DNA from: Ferrovibrio sp046294345
GTDB lineage: Bacteria > Pseudomonadota > Alphaproteobacteria > Ferrovibrionales > Ferrovibrionaceae
Reading direction: 5' to 3'
Length of the DNA stretch: 64,000 nucleotides
NCBI GenBank assembly: GCA_046294345.1
Contig: JBKBJT010000016.1
Span: forward strand, 1 to 64,000
In this document: piece by piece, positions 41,802 to 50,344 of the stretch
How positions within the stretch are numbered: the first letter of the stretch is position 1
Layout of the letters: each line of letters opens with the position of its first letter
The notes under the pieces: model-generated
Told to the model about the DNA's origin: nothing
Seen by the model: only the letters and a program-made list of their open reading frames with translations
Database searches by the model: none
Program-made: the position numbers and the translations under genes

Positions 41802-43130
41802 TCAGTTCACGCTCTGGATCGCGTCCTTCAGGATGCCGAAGATATCGTCGATATGCTGCTTCTTCAGGATCAGCGGCGGCGAAAGAGCGATGGTATCGCC
41901 GGTCAGGCGTGCCATCAGACCGTTTTCATAGGCCTTCACGAAGACCTCGTAGCCGCGTTTGGTGGGGCCATCTTCGCGCGGCGCCAGTTCGATGGCCGCC
42001 ATGATGCCGCAATTGCGGATATCGATGACGTTCTTCACGCCCTTCAGGCTGTGCGCGGCTTCCTCCCAATAGGGCGTGAGCGCCTTGGCATTCTCGAAGA
42101 TGCCTTCATCGCGATAAAGGTCGAGCGTGGCGATGCCGGCGGCGCAGGCCAGCGCATGGGCCGAGTAGGTATAGCCGTGGAACAGCTCGATCATGTGCTC
42201 GGGGCCCTGCATGAAGGCGTCGTGCACATGCTTGCGGGCAAACACCGCCGCCGCCGGCACGGCGGCATTGGTCAGGCCCTTGGCGACCGTCATCATGTCG
42301 GGGATCACGCCGAAGGTATCGGCGCCGAAGGCGGCGCCTGTGCGGCCGAAGCCACAGATCACCTCGTCGAAAATCAGCAGGATGCCGTGCTTGTCGCAGA
42401 TCTGGCGCAGCTTCTGCAGATAACCCTTCGGCGGTACCAGCACGCCGGTTGAACCCGCCACCGGCTCGACGATCACGGCGGCGATGGTGCTGGCATCGTG
42501 CAGGGCGACGATGCGCTCCAGGTCGTCGGCCAGATGCGTGCCCCAGTCGGGCTGGCCCTTGGAAAAGGCCATGTCCTTCAGGCTGTGGGTATGCGGCAGA
42601 TGGTCGACGCCGGCCAGCATCGGGCCGAACACCTTGCGATTCGAGACGATGCCGCCAACCGAGATGCCGCCGAAACCGACACCATGATAACCGCGCTCGC
42701 GACCGATCAGACGGGTGCGTGCGCCTTCGCCGCGGGCGCGGTGATAGGCGATGGCGATCTTAAGCGCCGTATCCACGGCTTCCGAACCGGAATTAGCGAA
42801 GAAAACATGGTTCAGGTCGCCCGGTGCGAGATGGGCGAGACGGGCGGCGAATTCAAAGGCTTTCGGATGGCCCATCTGGAAGGTGGGCGCAAAATCCATC
42901 TCCGCGGCCTGCTTCTTGATCGCATCCACGATCGGCTGGCGGCAATGGCCGGCATTGACGCACCACAGACCGGCGCTGCCGTCGATCACCTGGCGGCCGT
43001 CATGGGTGGTGTAGTGCATGTCCTTGGCACCGACCAGCAGGCGCGGCTTGGCCTTGAACTGCCGATTGGCGGTGAACGGCATCCAGAAGGATTCGAGGTC
43101 GTTCGGGACGGCGGCGGAAGTGGCGGACAT
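41802..43130 (-). CDS. Omega-amino acid:pyruvate aminotransferase (class III, PLP)
   Basis: This is a 442-residue class III PLP aminotransferase. It has SGSEAVDTALKIAIAYHRA, RERGYHGVGFGGISVGG, the aspartate motif LLIFDEVICGFGRTGAAFG and the PLP lysine in MTVAKGLTNAAVP. The N-terminus LESFWMPFTANRQFKAKPR is typical of beta-alanine/taurine-type omega-transaminases. These move an amino group from a beta- or omega-amino acid or amine to pyruvate. Start chosen at 43130, where MSATSAAVPND follows a GGAG site; a longer reading to 43283 is rejected. It is divergent from an XRE-cupin regulator. Confidence 0.92.
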   Translation of the reverse strand: MSATSAAVPNDLESFWMPFTANRQFKAKPRLLVGAKDMHYTTHDGRQVIDGSAGLWCVNAGHCRQPIVDAIKKQAAEMDFAPTFQMGHPKAFEFAARLAHLAPGDLNHVFFANSGSEAVDTALKIAIAYHRARGEGARTRLIGRERGYHGVGFGGISVGGIVSNRKVFGPMLAGVDHLPHTHSLKDMAFSKGQPDWGTHLADDLERIVALHDASTIAAVIVEPVAGSTGVLVPPKGYLQKLRQICDKHGILLIFDEVICGFGRTGAAFGADTFGVIPDMMTVAKGLTNAAVPAAAVFARKHVHDAFMQGPEHMIELFHGYTYSAHALACAAGIATLDLYRDEGIFENAKALTPYWEEAAHSLKGVKNVIDIRNCGIMAAIELAPREDGPTKRGYEVFVKAYENGLMARLTGDTIALSPPLILKKQHIDDIFGILKDAIQSVN

Positions 43131-43234
43131 GGGTGTCTCCGGTCGGCACAGAAAGAGGGGAGCAGGAATGAAAGTACGTCGATAATCGGGGAGTTTGAGA
43201 TGCCGAAACAACGCTTTTCTTGTCTCTTGTAAAA

Positions 43235-43252
43235 TATTGAAATTATTGAAAT
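43235..43252. promoter_or_regulatory. Tandem repeat TATTGAAAT x2, candidate operator
   Basis: Two adjacent 9-base copies of TATTGAAAT lie in the AT-rich divergent intergenic region, about 60-75 bases before the XRE-cupin ATG and about 105 bases before the aminotransferase ATG. TATAAT at 43272-43277 could be the -10 of the regulator gene. Confidence 0.4.
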
Positions 43253-43309
43253 CAAACAGAGATATGTTAAATATAATAAACACTGAAACAGGGATTATGG
43301 GGTCGTGGC

Positions 43310-43861
43310 ATGGAGATCGATATCGGCAGCCGGCTGAAAGGCGTGCGGATTGCCCGGAAACTCTCGCAACGGGAGTTGGCCCGCCGGGCCGGCGTGACCA
43401 ATGCCACCATCTCGCTGATCGAGTCGAACCAGGTGAACCCTTCGGTCGGTGCGCTCAAGCGCGTGCTGGACGGCCTGCCAATGGGTCTGGCGGAATTCTT
43501 CGCCATGGAGGAGCAGCCGGCGCCGCGCAAGGCTTTCTACGCGGCCGAGGAACTGGCGGAGGTTGGCAAGGGTAAGATCAGCTATCGCCAGATTGGCGCC
43601 GACCTGAGCGGCAGGGCCCTGCAGATCCTGGTTGAACGCTACGCCCCCGGAGCCGATACCGGTCGCGTCATGCTGCGCCATGAGGGCGAGGAAGGCGGCG
43701 TGGTGATCCGCGGCCGCATCGAGGTGACCGTGGCGGGCCAGGCCCGCGTGCTGGGGCCGGGCGATGCCTATTATTTCGAAAGCGCGCAGCCGCACAGGTT
43801 CCGCAACTTGAGCAAGGAACCCTGCGAACTGATCAGCGCCTGCACGCCGCCCAGTTTCTGA
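43310..43861 (+). CDS. XRE family regulator with C-terminal cupin domain
   Basis: This is a 183-residue regulator with an N-terminal Cro/C1-type helix-turn-helix (LKGVRIARKLSQRELARRAGVTNATISLIE, residues about 8-37). A linker leads to a single cupin barrel (about 100-180; YAPGADTGRVMLRHEGEEGG and LGPGDAYYFESAQPHRF). The layout matches PuuR, the repressor of putrescine catabolism, and relatives that control amine or amino-acid use. It is divergent from the aminotransferase, so that gene is its likely target. The inducer is inferred to be an amine or amino acid. Confidence 0.9.
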   Translation: MEIDIGSRLKGVRIARKLSQRELARRAGVTNATISLIESNQVNPSVGALKRVLDGLPMGLAEFFAMEEQPAPRKAFYAAEELAEVGKGKISYRQIGADLSGRALQILVERYAPGADTGRVMLRHEGEEGGVVIRGRIEVTVAGQARVLGPGDAYYFESAQPHRFRNLSKEPCELISACTPPSF

Positions 43862-43876
43862 CGGTGCTTCTGACGG

Positions 43877-44230
43877 TCAATCCTTCGTCGCGGCGACCAC
43901 GACGATCTCCACCATATGCGGATATTCCAGCGTGGCGCCGATGCAGGCGCGCTGCGGCTCGTTGGCGCGGTCGACCCAGCCAAGCCAGACATCGTTCATC
44001 GCGGCCTTCTGCGCCATGTCGGCGATATAGACCGTCACCGACAGCAGCCGGGATTTATCCGTGCCGGCCTCGGTGAGATGCCGCTCGATCTTGGCCAGCG
44101 TTTCCTGCGTCTGTCGGCGCATGTCCTGTTCGGCCGTATCGGCCACGGCCACGGTGAAGACCAGGTTGCCATAGGCCACGGCGCGGCTGCGGCCCGGCGC
44201 CATGCCGGGAAAACGAGTTATGGGCAGCAT
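43877..44230 (-). CDS. RidA family (reactive intermediate deaminase) protein
   Basis: This is a 117-residue RidA/YjgF-type protein. The pattern is GNLVFTVAVADTAEQDM, VTVYIADMAQKAAMNDVW and the end PQRACIGATLEYPHMVEIVVVA, which includes the arginine/cysteine pocket (QRACIGA). RidA enzymes hydrolyse reactive enamine/imine intermediates from PLP enzymes, so it may support the aminotransferase next door. It is last in the TRAP operon, starting 8 bases after the DctM stop. Confidence 0.88.
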   Translation of the reverse strand: MLPITRFPGMAPGRSRAVAYGNLVFTVAVADTAEQDMRRQTQETLAKIERHLTEAGTDKSRLLSVTVYIADMAQKAAMNDVWLGWVDRANEPQRACIGATLEYPHMVEIVVVAATKD

Positions 44231-44238
44231 CGTCTATC

Positions 44239-45549
44239 TCACTTCACCCCGCCGATCATCTGGTTCGGCAACCAGGTGACCAGGCCGGGCACGAAATAGA
44301 TCAATGCCACGGCCACGCACATCAGCAGGAACAGCGGGAAGGCTGTCTTGGCGATGTAGGTGATCTGGTGCCCGGTCATGCCCTGCAGCACAAACAGGTT
44401 GAAGCCGACCGGGGGCGTGATCTGCGCCATTTCCACCACCAGAACCAGGAAGATGCCGAACCAGACCAGATCGATGCCGACGCGCTCGATCATCGGCAGC
44501 ACGATGGCCATGGTCAGCACTACCATCGAGATGCCGTCCAGGAAGCAGCCCAGCACGATGTAGAAGACCATCAGCACGACGATCAGCGCGCCGGCGCTCA
44601 GGTCCATCTTGTCGATCCAGTCGGCCAGATGACGCGGCAGGCCGGTGAAGCCCATGGCCAGCGTCAGGAAAGCGGCGCCGGCCAGGATCAGCGCGATCAT
44701 GCAGCTCAGGCGCGTGGCGCCCAGCAGGCTGTCGGAAAAAGTTTTCCAGGTCAGCGATCCCTGCGTCTTGGCCACGATCAGCGCGCCGACGACACCCAGG
44801 CCGGCAGCCTCGGTGGCAGTAGCGATGCCGGTATAGATTGAACCCAGCACGGCAATGATCAGGCCGACGGTGGGCAGCAGGTGGCGCGAGGCCCAGACTT
44901 TCTGCCGGAAGGTGTATCGCTCGGTCGGTTTCGGAATCCGCCCCGGATTCAGCAGCGACCACACAATGATGTAGCCCATGAACAGCGCACCGAGCAGGAT
45001 GCCGGGCAGCACGCCGCCGATGAACAGCTTGGAGATCGAGACGTCGGTAGCGACACCGTACACGATCATGATCAGCGAGGGCGGGATCAGCAGGCCCAGC
45101 GTGCCGGCGCCGGCCAGGGTGCCGATCACCAGGTCTTCCGGATAATTGCGCGCGCGCAGTTCCGGGATGCTCATCTTGCCGATGGTGGCGCAGGTGGCGG
45201 CGGAAGAGCCGGAGACGGCGGCGAAGATGGTGCAGCCGATCACGTTGGTGTGCAGCAGGCGGCCGGGAATGCGTGTCATCCACGGCGCCAGGCCGCGGAA
45301 CATGTCTTCCGACAGTTTGGTGCGGAACAGGATTTCGCCCATCCAGATGAACATCGGCAGGGCAGTCAGCGTCCAGCTCGAACTGGCGCCCCAGATGGTG
45401 GTGACCATGGCATCGCCCACCGGCCGAGAAGTGAACAGGGCCATGGCAAGCCAGCCGCAGGCCAGCAGGCCCAGGCCGATCCACAAACCGGCGGCAAACA
45501 GCGCGAACAGGGCGGCGATCAGGAAAACGGCGATAACGATCTGGTCCAT
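44239..45549 (-). CDS. TRAP transporter large permease (DctM/SiaQM-M type)
   Basis: This is a 436-residue membrane protein with about twelve hydrophobic segments, the transport channel of a TRAP system. Hallmarks are LTALPMFIWMGEILFRTKLSEDMF, CTIFAAVSGSSAATCATIGKM and FDGISMVVLTMAIVLP-like FLDGISMVVLT, then MAQITPPVGFNLFVL. The start at 45549 (MDQIVIAVF) lies 8 bases after the stop of the small permease; an in-frame extension to 45738 crosses that gene and is rejected. Length is normal. Confidence 0.95.
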   Translation of the reverse strand: MDQIVIAVFLIAALFALFAAGLWIGLGLLACGWLAMALFTSRPVGDAMVTTIWGASSSWTLTALPMFIWMGEILFRTKLSEDMFRGLAPWMTRIPGRLLHTNVIGCTIFAAVSGSSAATCATIGKMSIPELRARNYPEDLVIGTLAGAGTLGLLIPPSLIMIVYGVATDVSISKLFIGGVLPGILLGALFMGYIIVWSLLNPGRIPKPTERYTFRQKVWASRHLLPTVGLIIAVLGSIYTGIATATEAAGLGVVGALIVAKTQGSLTWKTFSDSLLGATRLSCMIALILAGAAFLTLAMGFTGLPRHLADWIDKMDLSAGALIVVLMVFYIVLGCFLDGISMVVLTMAIVLPMIERVGIDLVWFGIFLVLVVEMAQITPPVGFNLFVLQGMTGHQITYIAKTAFPLFLLMCVAVALIYFVPGLVTWLPNQMIGGVK

Positions 45550-45557
45550 GTCAGGGC

Positions 45558-46067
45558 CTATTCGGTGCGGGCGAGTTCGGCATTCTGGGCACCCAGCGGT
45601 TTGCCGCGCAGGACCAGCACCAGTTCCTCGATGAAGGCGATGCAGAAGATCACCGTGCCGAGCGCCATGGCAAGCTGCGGAATCCACAGCGGCGTCGCAT
45701 CGTTCGCGGTGCTGATGTCGTTGAACTTGTAGGACCACCAGGCCATCTTCACGCTGTAGAAGGCGAAGGCACCGCTGATCAGCACGGCAAGGGCCAGGCA
45801 GAACAGCTCCAGGCCGCGCCGCGACTTTCCGGTGAAGCGGCTGATCACCAGGGTGACGCGGATATGGTCGCCTTTCACCAGGGTGCCGGCCAGCGCCAGG
45901 AAGGATGCCGCAGCCATGAAATAGCCGGCATAGGAGTCGATGCCGCGGATGTAGAAATTGAACTGGCGGCCGAGGATGCTGAGGATGATCGTCGCCAGCA
46001 GGGCGATCATGAACAGGCCGGCGAGCCAGAGGCTGGCCCGGTAGAGCGGCGCGAGCGGAGATTGCAT
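45558..46067 (-). CDS. TRAP transporter small permease (DctQ type)
   Basis: This is a 169-residue protein with four hydrophobic helices: LWLAGLFMIALLATIILSILG, then MAAASFLALAGTLVKGDHIRV, the third near LFCLALAVLISGAF, and the last near ALGTVIFCIAFIEELVLV. This is the DctQ layout. GTLVKGDHIRVTLV is the most conserved part. Ribosome-site evidence for the ATG at 46067 is weak; an upstream in-frame start at 46190 would run into the binding-protein gene. It lies between the binding protein (58 bases upstream) and the large permease. Confidence 0.9.
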   Translation of the reverse strand: MQSPLAPLYRASLWLAGLFMIALLATIILSILGRQFNFYIRGIDSYAGYFMAAASFLALAGTLVKGDHIRVTLVISRFTGKSRRGLELFCLALAVLISGAFAFYSVKMAWWSYKFNDISTANDATPLWIPQLAMALGTVIFCIAFIEELVLVLRGKPLGAQNAELARTE

Positions 46068-46125
46068 GGAGGGACTCGATGGCAGAAAAGCGCCGGGCGG
46101 GTTTTGAGGCCCGCCCGGCTGGGAT

Positions 46126-47112
46126 TTACATTTTCTTGTAGTTGTCGACGATGGTTTTGCCATCGGCGCCGGTCTTCTTGACCCATTCATCGATCATGGT
46201 GGCGCCCACCTTCTCAAGGCCGGCCTTCAGTTCGGCGCTCGGCGGCTGCACCTTCATGCCGTTCTTGACCAGATCGGCCTTGGCCGACTCGGTTTCAGCC
46301 TTTGCCGTCTCCCAGCCGCGCTTCTCGGCAGCGGCGGCAGCGTCCTTCACGGCCTTCTGGGTGGCGGCATCCAGCTTCTTGAAGGCATCGTTGTTCACGA
46401 AGACCAGGTTCTTCGGCAGCCAGGCCTGGGTGTCGTAATAATGGGTCAGGCTTTCCCAGACCTTGGAATCACGGCCGGTTGCACCCGAGGTCATCATCGT
46501 GTCGACCACGCCCGTGGCCAGCGCCTGCGCCAGTTCGGCGACCTGGATGGTCACCGGCTGTGCCTGCACCAGTTCGGCGATGCGCGAGGTGGCCGGGCTG
46601 TAGGCACGCCATTTGACGCCCTTCAGGTCCTCGACCTTGTTGATGTCTTTCTTGGAATAGATGCCCTGCGGCGGCCACGGCACGGCATACAGCGCGGTCA
46701 TGCCCTGATCGGCCAGCTTCTTCTCGATCAGCGGCTTCTGCGCGGCCCACAGTTTGGCGGCGGCATCGAAGCTGGTGGCGAGGAAGGGCACGCCGTCGGC
46801 GCCGAAGACCGGAATCTCGTTCTCGATGTTGACCATCAGAACTTCGCCGATCTGGACCTGGCCGGTCTGCACCGCGCGCTTGATCTCGGGGGCCTTGAAC
46901 AGCGAGGCGCCCGGATGCACGGTGATCTCCAGTTTGCCGCCGGATGCCTTTTTCACGTCCTCGGCGAACTGCACCATGTTCTTGGTATGGAAGTTACCCG
47001 CCGGATAGGCACCCGGCAGATCCCACTTGGTCTGGGCCAGCGCCGCACCCTGCGCACCAACCACCAGTGCGCCGCCGACCACGGCAGCGCTAAGCCACGT
47101 CTTGTAAGACAT
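46126..47112 (-). CDS. TRAP transporter substrate-binding protein (DctP type)
   Basis: This is a 328-residue periplasmic receptor with a signal peptide (SYKTWLSAAVVGGALVVGAQGAALA-Q). The mature start KWDLPGAYPAGNFHTKNMVQFAEDV, the segment EIKRAVQTGQVQIGEVLMVN, and LKGVKWRAYSPATSRIAEL with its carboxylate-binding arginine are DctP-like. It probably binds an organic acid or amino acid linked to the nearby aminotransferase. GGGGAGA precedes the ATG at 47112. It is first in the TRAP-RidA operon, with a palindrome 67-79 bases upstream. Confidence 0.93.
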   Translation of the reverse strand: MSYKTWLSAAVVGGALVVGAQGAALAQTKWDLPGAYPAGNFHTKNMVQFAEDVKKASGGKLEITVHPGASLFKAPEIKRAVQTGQVQIGEVLMVNIENEIPVFGADGVPFLATSFDAAAKLWAAQKPLIEKKLADQGMTALYAVPWPPQGIYSKKDINKVEDLKGVKWRAYSPATSRIAELVQAQPVTIQVAELAQALATGVVDTMMTSGATGRDSKVWESLTHYYDTQAWLPKNLVFVNNDAFKKLDAATQKAVKDAAAAAEKRGWETAKAETESAKADLVKNGMKVQPPSAELKAGLEKVGATMIDEWVKKTGADGKTIVDNYKKM

Positions 47113-47462
47113 TCGATAATCTCCCCGTTGGATCATGCGCCCCCTCGGCGTGAGGAAACCGCGCATTGAAAATAGTTTGTCATCGTATGACCGGATTTGG
47201 CAAGACCAAGTCGCGCGAAAAACGGGCTGGCGCGGAAAAGGGCAATGGCCCCGCGATTGATCCGGTCACGCAGCACGTCTTTTCGCACGCTGCGGTCGAA
47301 CCATCCGGACCAATTGGTTGACGGTCAATCCAGCCGATGCATTGCGCGTGCTGGGCGTCATGGCGCTGTCATGGCAATCGTATAGCGCTAAATTAATATT
47401 GGTGAAGCCTTGGGGAAGCGGACTAGGATGGCGCGTAAACAGGCAAAACGAGAAAGCATGTG
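47113..47462. other. 350-base intergenic region upstream of the TRAP operon and MFS gene
   Basis: This is the only gene-free stretch above 300 bases. It contains the GTCAT-CGT-ATGAC palindrome near the TRAP side and a short TTGAC-G-GTCAA repeat at 47318-47328. Nothing resembling a gene, tRNA or terminator is visible in the remainder. Confidence 0.6.
47179..47191. promoter_or_regulatory. Palindrome GTCAT-CGT-ATGAC upstream of the TRAP operon
   Basis: A perfect 5-3-5 inverted repeat, centred about 73 bases before the binding-protein ATG. Its size and base pattern resemble operators of GntR-family regulators, but no GntR gene is in the window. Confidence 0.4.
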
Positions 47463-48878
47463 ATGGCCGCGGCGGGGGGAACGGTAATCAGGACGGCGGG
47501 ACAGCCGGAAGAGAGTCAAAAGACCCCAGCCTCATGGCTGGCGCGGCTGTCCTGGGCGATGTTCGACTGGGCAAACCAGCCTTATTTCACCGTCATCACT
47601 ACCTTCATCTTCGCTCCCTATTTCACGGCCAAGGTGATCGGCGATCCGGTCGATGGGCAATCGCTGTGGGGTTTCACCATGGCCTTCTCGGCGGCGCTGG
47701 TGGCATTGGGTGCGCCGTTTCTGGGGGCCATCGCCGATGCCGGCGGCCGCCGCAAGCCGTGGCTGTTCTTCTTCCAGATTCTGCTGGCCTTCGGCTGTGC
47801 GTTGTTGTGGTTGGCCCAGCCCGGGCAATTGCAGCTGTTGCCGCTGGTGATCCTTGGGCTGGTGCTGGCCAATATTGCGGCGGAATATTCCATCATGTTC
47901 AACAATGCGCTGCTGCCAGCGCTGGAAACGCCGCGCCATGTCGGGCGGCTGAGTGGCATCGGCTGGGGGCTGGGCTATGCCGGCGGGCTGATCGCACTGT
48001 TTGCCGTGCTGATCGTCTCGCAGCCCGAACTGGTTGGCATCAAACCGCCTGAAGGCGAGGCGCTGCTGGGTTTGAAACGCGACAGCTTCGAAGCCGAACG
48101 CATCATCGGTCCGGCGACGGCGCTCTGGGTGGCATTGTTCGTGCTGCCCATGTTTCTGTTCACGCCGGACCGTCCGGGCTCCGGTCAGCCTTTCCTGGCC
48201 GTGGCGAAAGCCGGCATCGCGCAGGTCTTCGCCACCGTGCGGCATATGCGCGAATACGGAAACCTGCTGCGTTTCCTGATCGCCTACATGATTTACTACG
48301 ACGGACTGGTGGCGATCATCGGCTTTGGCGGCATTTATGCCGCGGGCATATTCGGCTGGGGCACAACGGAGCTGGGCCTGTTCGGCATCGCGCTGAACGT
48401 GATCGCCATCCCCGCCGTGATCGCCGGCGGCTGGCTGGATGATCGCATCGGCTCCAAACGCGCGGTGCAATTCGCCATTGTCTCCGTCGCGCTCGGCACG
48501 CTGGGCATCCTGTCCATCACCGCCGACAAGGTTCTGTTCGTCATCGACGTGGTGCCGCGCGCGGCCGGTGCCGGGCTGTTCAGCGCCACGGGCGAGCAGG
48601 TCTTTTTCCTCTGCGCCGTCTTGCTCGGCCTCGGTATGGGTCCGATGCAGGCCGCCAGCCGCACCCTGGTGGCGCGGCTGAGCCCGCCGCAGATGGTCGG
48701 CGAGTTCTATGGCATATTTTCGCTGTCGGGCCGCGCCACCACGTTCCTTGCGCCCCTGCTGATCGGCATAGCCACGGCCATGTTCGATACCCAGCGCATC
48801 GCCGCCGCCATCGTGCTGCTTTTCCTCGGCGCGGGCTTCGTGCTGCTGTGGAAGGTGAAAGAGCCGGTGCGGGACTGA
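47463..48878 (+). CDS. MFS transporter, UMF1 (Atg22-like) family
   Basis: This is a 471-residue membrane protein with about twelve hydrophobic segments. LSWAMFDWANQPYFTVITTFIFAPYF is the hallmark start of the bacterial UMF1/Atg22-like family, and MFNNALLPALETPRHVGRLSGIGWGLGYAGGL follows. LTRL-type loop GGWLDDRIGSKRAVQ is the MFS loop of the second half. Atg22 in yeast exports amino acids from the vacuole; bacterial substrates are unknown. Start could be the ATG at 47463 or the GTG just before it. It converges with cfa. Confidence 0.85.
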   Translation: MAAAGGTVIRTAGQPEESQKTPASWLARLSWAMFDWANQPYFTVITTFIFAPYFTAKVIGDPVDGQSLWGFTMAFSAALVALGAPFLGAIADAGGRRKPWLFFFQILLAFGCALLWLAQPGQLQLLPLVILGLVLANIAAEYSIMFNNALLPALETPRHVGRLSGIGWGLGYAGGLIALFAVLIVSQPELVGIKPPEGEALLGLKRDSFEAERIIGPATALWVALFVLPMFLFTPDRPGSGQPFLAVAKAGIAQVFATVRHMREYGNLLRFLIAYMIYYDGLVAIIGFGGIYAAGIFGWGTTELGLFGIALNVIAIPAVIAGGWLDDRIGSKRAVQFAIVSVALGTLGILSITADKVLFVIDVVPRAAGAGLFSATGEQVFFLCAVLLGLGMGPMQAASRTLVARLSPPQMVGEFYGIFSLSGRATTFLAPLLIGIATAMFDTQRIAAAIVLLFLGAGFVLLWKVKEPVRD

Positions 48879-48911
48879 TGCCCCGGCCCTGTCGCGGGTG
48901 CTGACGGATAT

Positions 48912-50174
48912 TCAACCTGTCTTGGCGAACGGTCGCTGCGGTTTCTCGCGGGCGGCGAGCGCGCGCTCGCCTTCATTCATGTAATCCCGCGTGATCGGCA
49001 GGGCATCCACCTTTTTGGTCAGCTGGGCCTGGAACACCATATGGCCCCAGTGGCGGAAGGTGACTTCCGAGGCCGCCAGATAGAATTCCCACATGCGGCA
49101 GAAGCGCTCGTCATACAACGCCTTGGCCTTGTCCCACTGGGCCATGAAGCGTTCACGCCAGTGTTTCAGCGTCTCGGCGTAATGCAGGCGCAGGATTTCG
49201 ATATCCGTCACCCAGAGCTGGCTCTGCTCCACCACGGGAATCACTTCCGACAAGGCCGGGATGTAACCGCCGGGGAAGATGTATTTGCGGATGAAAGCCG
49301 GCGTGGTGCCGGGGCCTTCCGAACGGCCGATGGAATGCAGCAGCGCCACGCCATCGTCTTTCAGCAGGCGATGGATGCCGCTGAAATACTCGCGGTAATG
49401 CGGCACGCCCACATGCTCGAACATGCCGACGGAAACGATGCGATCGAACTGGCCGGCCAGCGTGCGGTAGTCCTGGATGTGGAATTTCACGCGGTCGCTC
49501 AAGCCGCGTTCCTGGGCGCGCCGGGTGGCGATGGCATGCTGCTCGTGGCTCAGGGTGATGCCGGTGACTTCCACGCCGCAGGTCTCGGCCAGATACAGCG
49601 CCAGCCCGCCCCAGCCGCAGCCGATCTCCAGCACCGTCATGCCGGGTTCGAGCTTCAGCTTGGCCGCGATATGGCGTTTCTTGGCCAGCTGCGCCTGTTC
49701 CAGCGTGGTGTCCGGCGTCGGGAAATAGGCGCAGGAATACTGCTTGTCGGTATCCAGGAACAGGTCGTAGAGCCGGCCATCCAGATCGTAATGGTGCCGC
49801 ACGCGGCGGCTGGCTGCGGCCTCCGGATTGAACTGGTACCACAGGCGCACCGTCCGCTCCCACAGACGCATCAGTCCCTGGAAGGGCAGCGCGCCGTGCG
49901 GGCCCATATCCTGCACCACCGTGGTCAGGAAATCGTAAATCGATCCTTGTTCGACGGTGAGATCGCCATCCATATAGGCCTCGCCGAGCGCCAGCTTTGG
50001 ATTCAGCGCCAGCCGCCAGGCCGTGGATGCCTTGTGCAGGCGAATCACGACGCGGCGATCGTCCGGCCCGTCGGTGTTGGCGGCAGTGCCGTAATGCTGG
50101 GGTCGGCCATGATGGTCGATCACGGTCAGCGCGCCGGTCTTGACCAGCCGTTTGAGAACGCCATGAAGCAACAT
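48912..50174 (-). CDS. cfa: Cyclopropane-fatty-acyl-phospholipid synthase
   Basis: This is a 420-residue SAM-dependent enzyme that adds a methylene bridge to unsaturated acyl chains of membrane phospholipids. The SAM site is VLEIGCGWGGLALYLAE. The CFA marks ITLSHEQHAIATRRA, VSVGMFEHVGVPHYREYF and FIRKYIFPGGYIPAL are all present. The N-terminal lid domain is shorter and less conserved, as usual. It lies alone on the minus strand. Cfa generally rises in stationary phase or acid stress; no regulatory site is evident here. Confidence 0.95.
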   Translation of the reverse strand: MLLHGVLKRLVKTGALTVIDHHGRPQHYGTAANTDGPDDRRVVIRLHKASTAWRLALNPKLALGEAYMDGDLTVEQGSIYDFLTTVVQDMGPHGALPFQGLMRLWERTVRLWYQFNPEAAASRRVRHHYDLDGRLYDLFLDTDKQYSCAYFPTPDTTLEQAQLAKKRHIAAKLKLEPGMTVLEIGCGWGGLALYLAETCGVEVTGITLSHEQHAIATRRAQERGLSDRVKFHIQDYRTLAGQFDRIVSVGMFEHVGVPHYREYFSGIHRLLKDDGVALLHSIGRSEGPGTTPAFIRKYIFPGGYIPALSEVIPVVEQSQLWVTDIEILRLHYAETLKHWRERFMAQWDKAKALYDERFCRMWEFYLAASEVTFRHWGHMVFQAQLTKKVDALPITRDYMNEGERALAAREKPQRPFAKTG

Positions 50175-50344
50175 GCGGAATCTCCATGCGAAGAAAGAGA
50201 TAACGCCCCATCCCCTGTCATATTGGCGCGCGCGTCGGTGCCGGACAAGAGGGGTTGTTCAGGCCGGCTTGCGGTCTGGTGGTGCGTATACCCAGCAGTT
50301 GGTTATCCGCGTATTCTATTCTCGGAAGGGTTCCGCCGGATTGC

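Noticed and set aside
47318..47328. TTGAC-G-GTCAA inverted repeat.
   Set aside because: Too short and too far from either gene to support a site; the one-base gap does not fit FNR.
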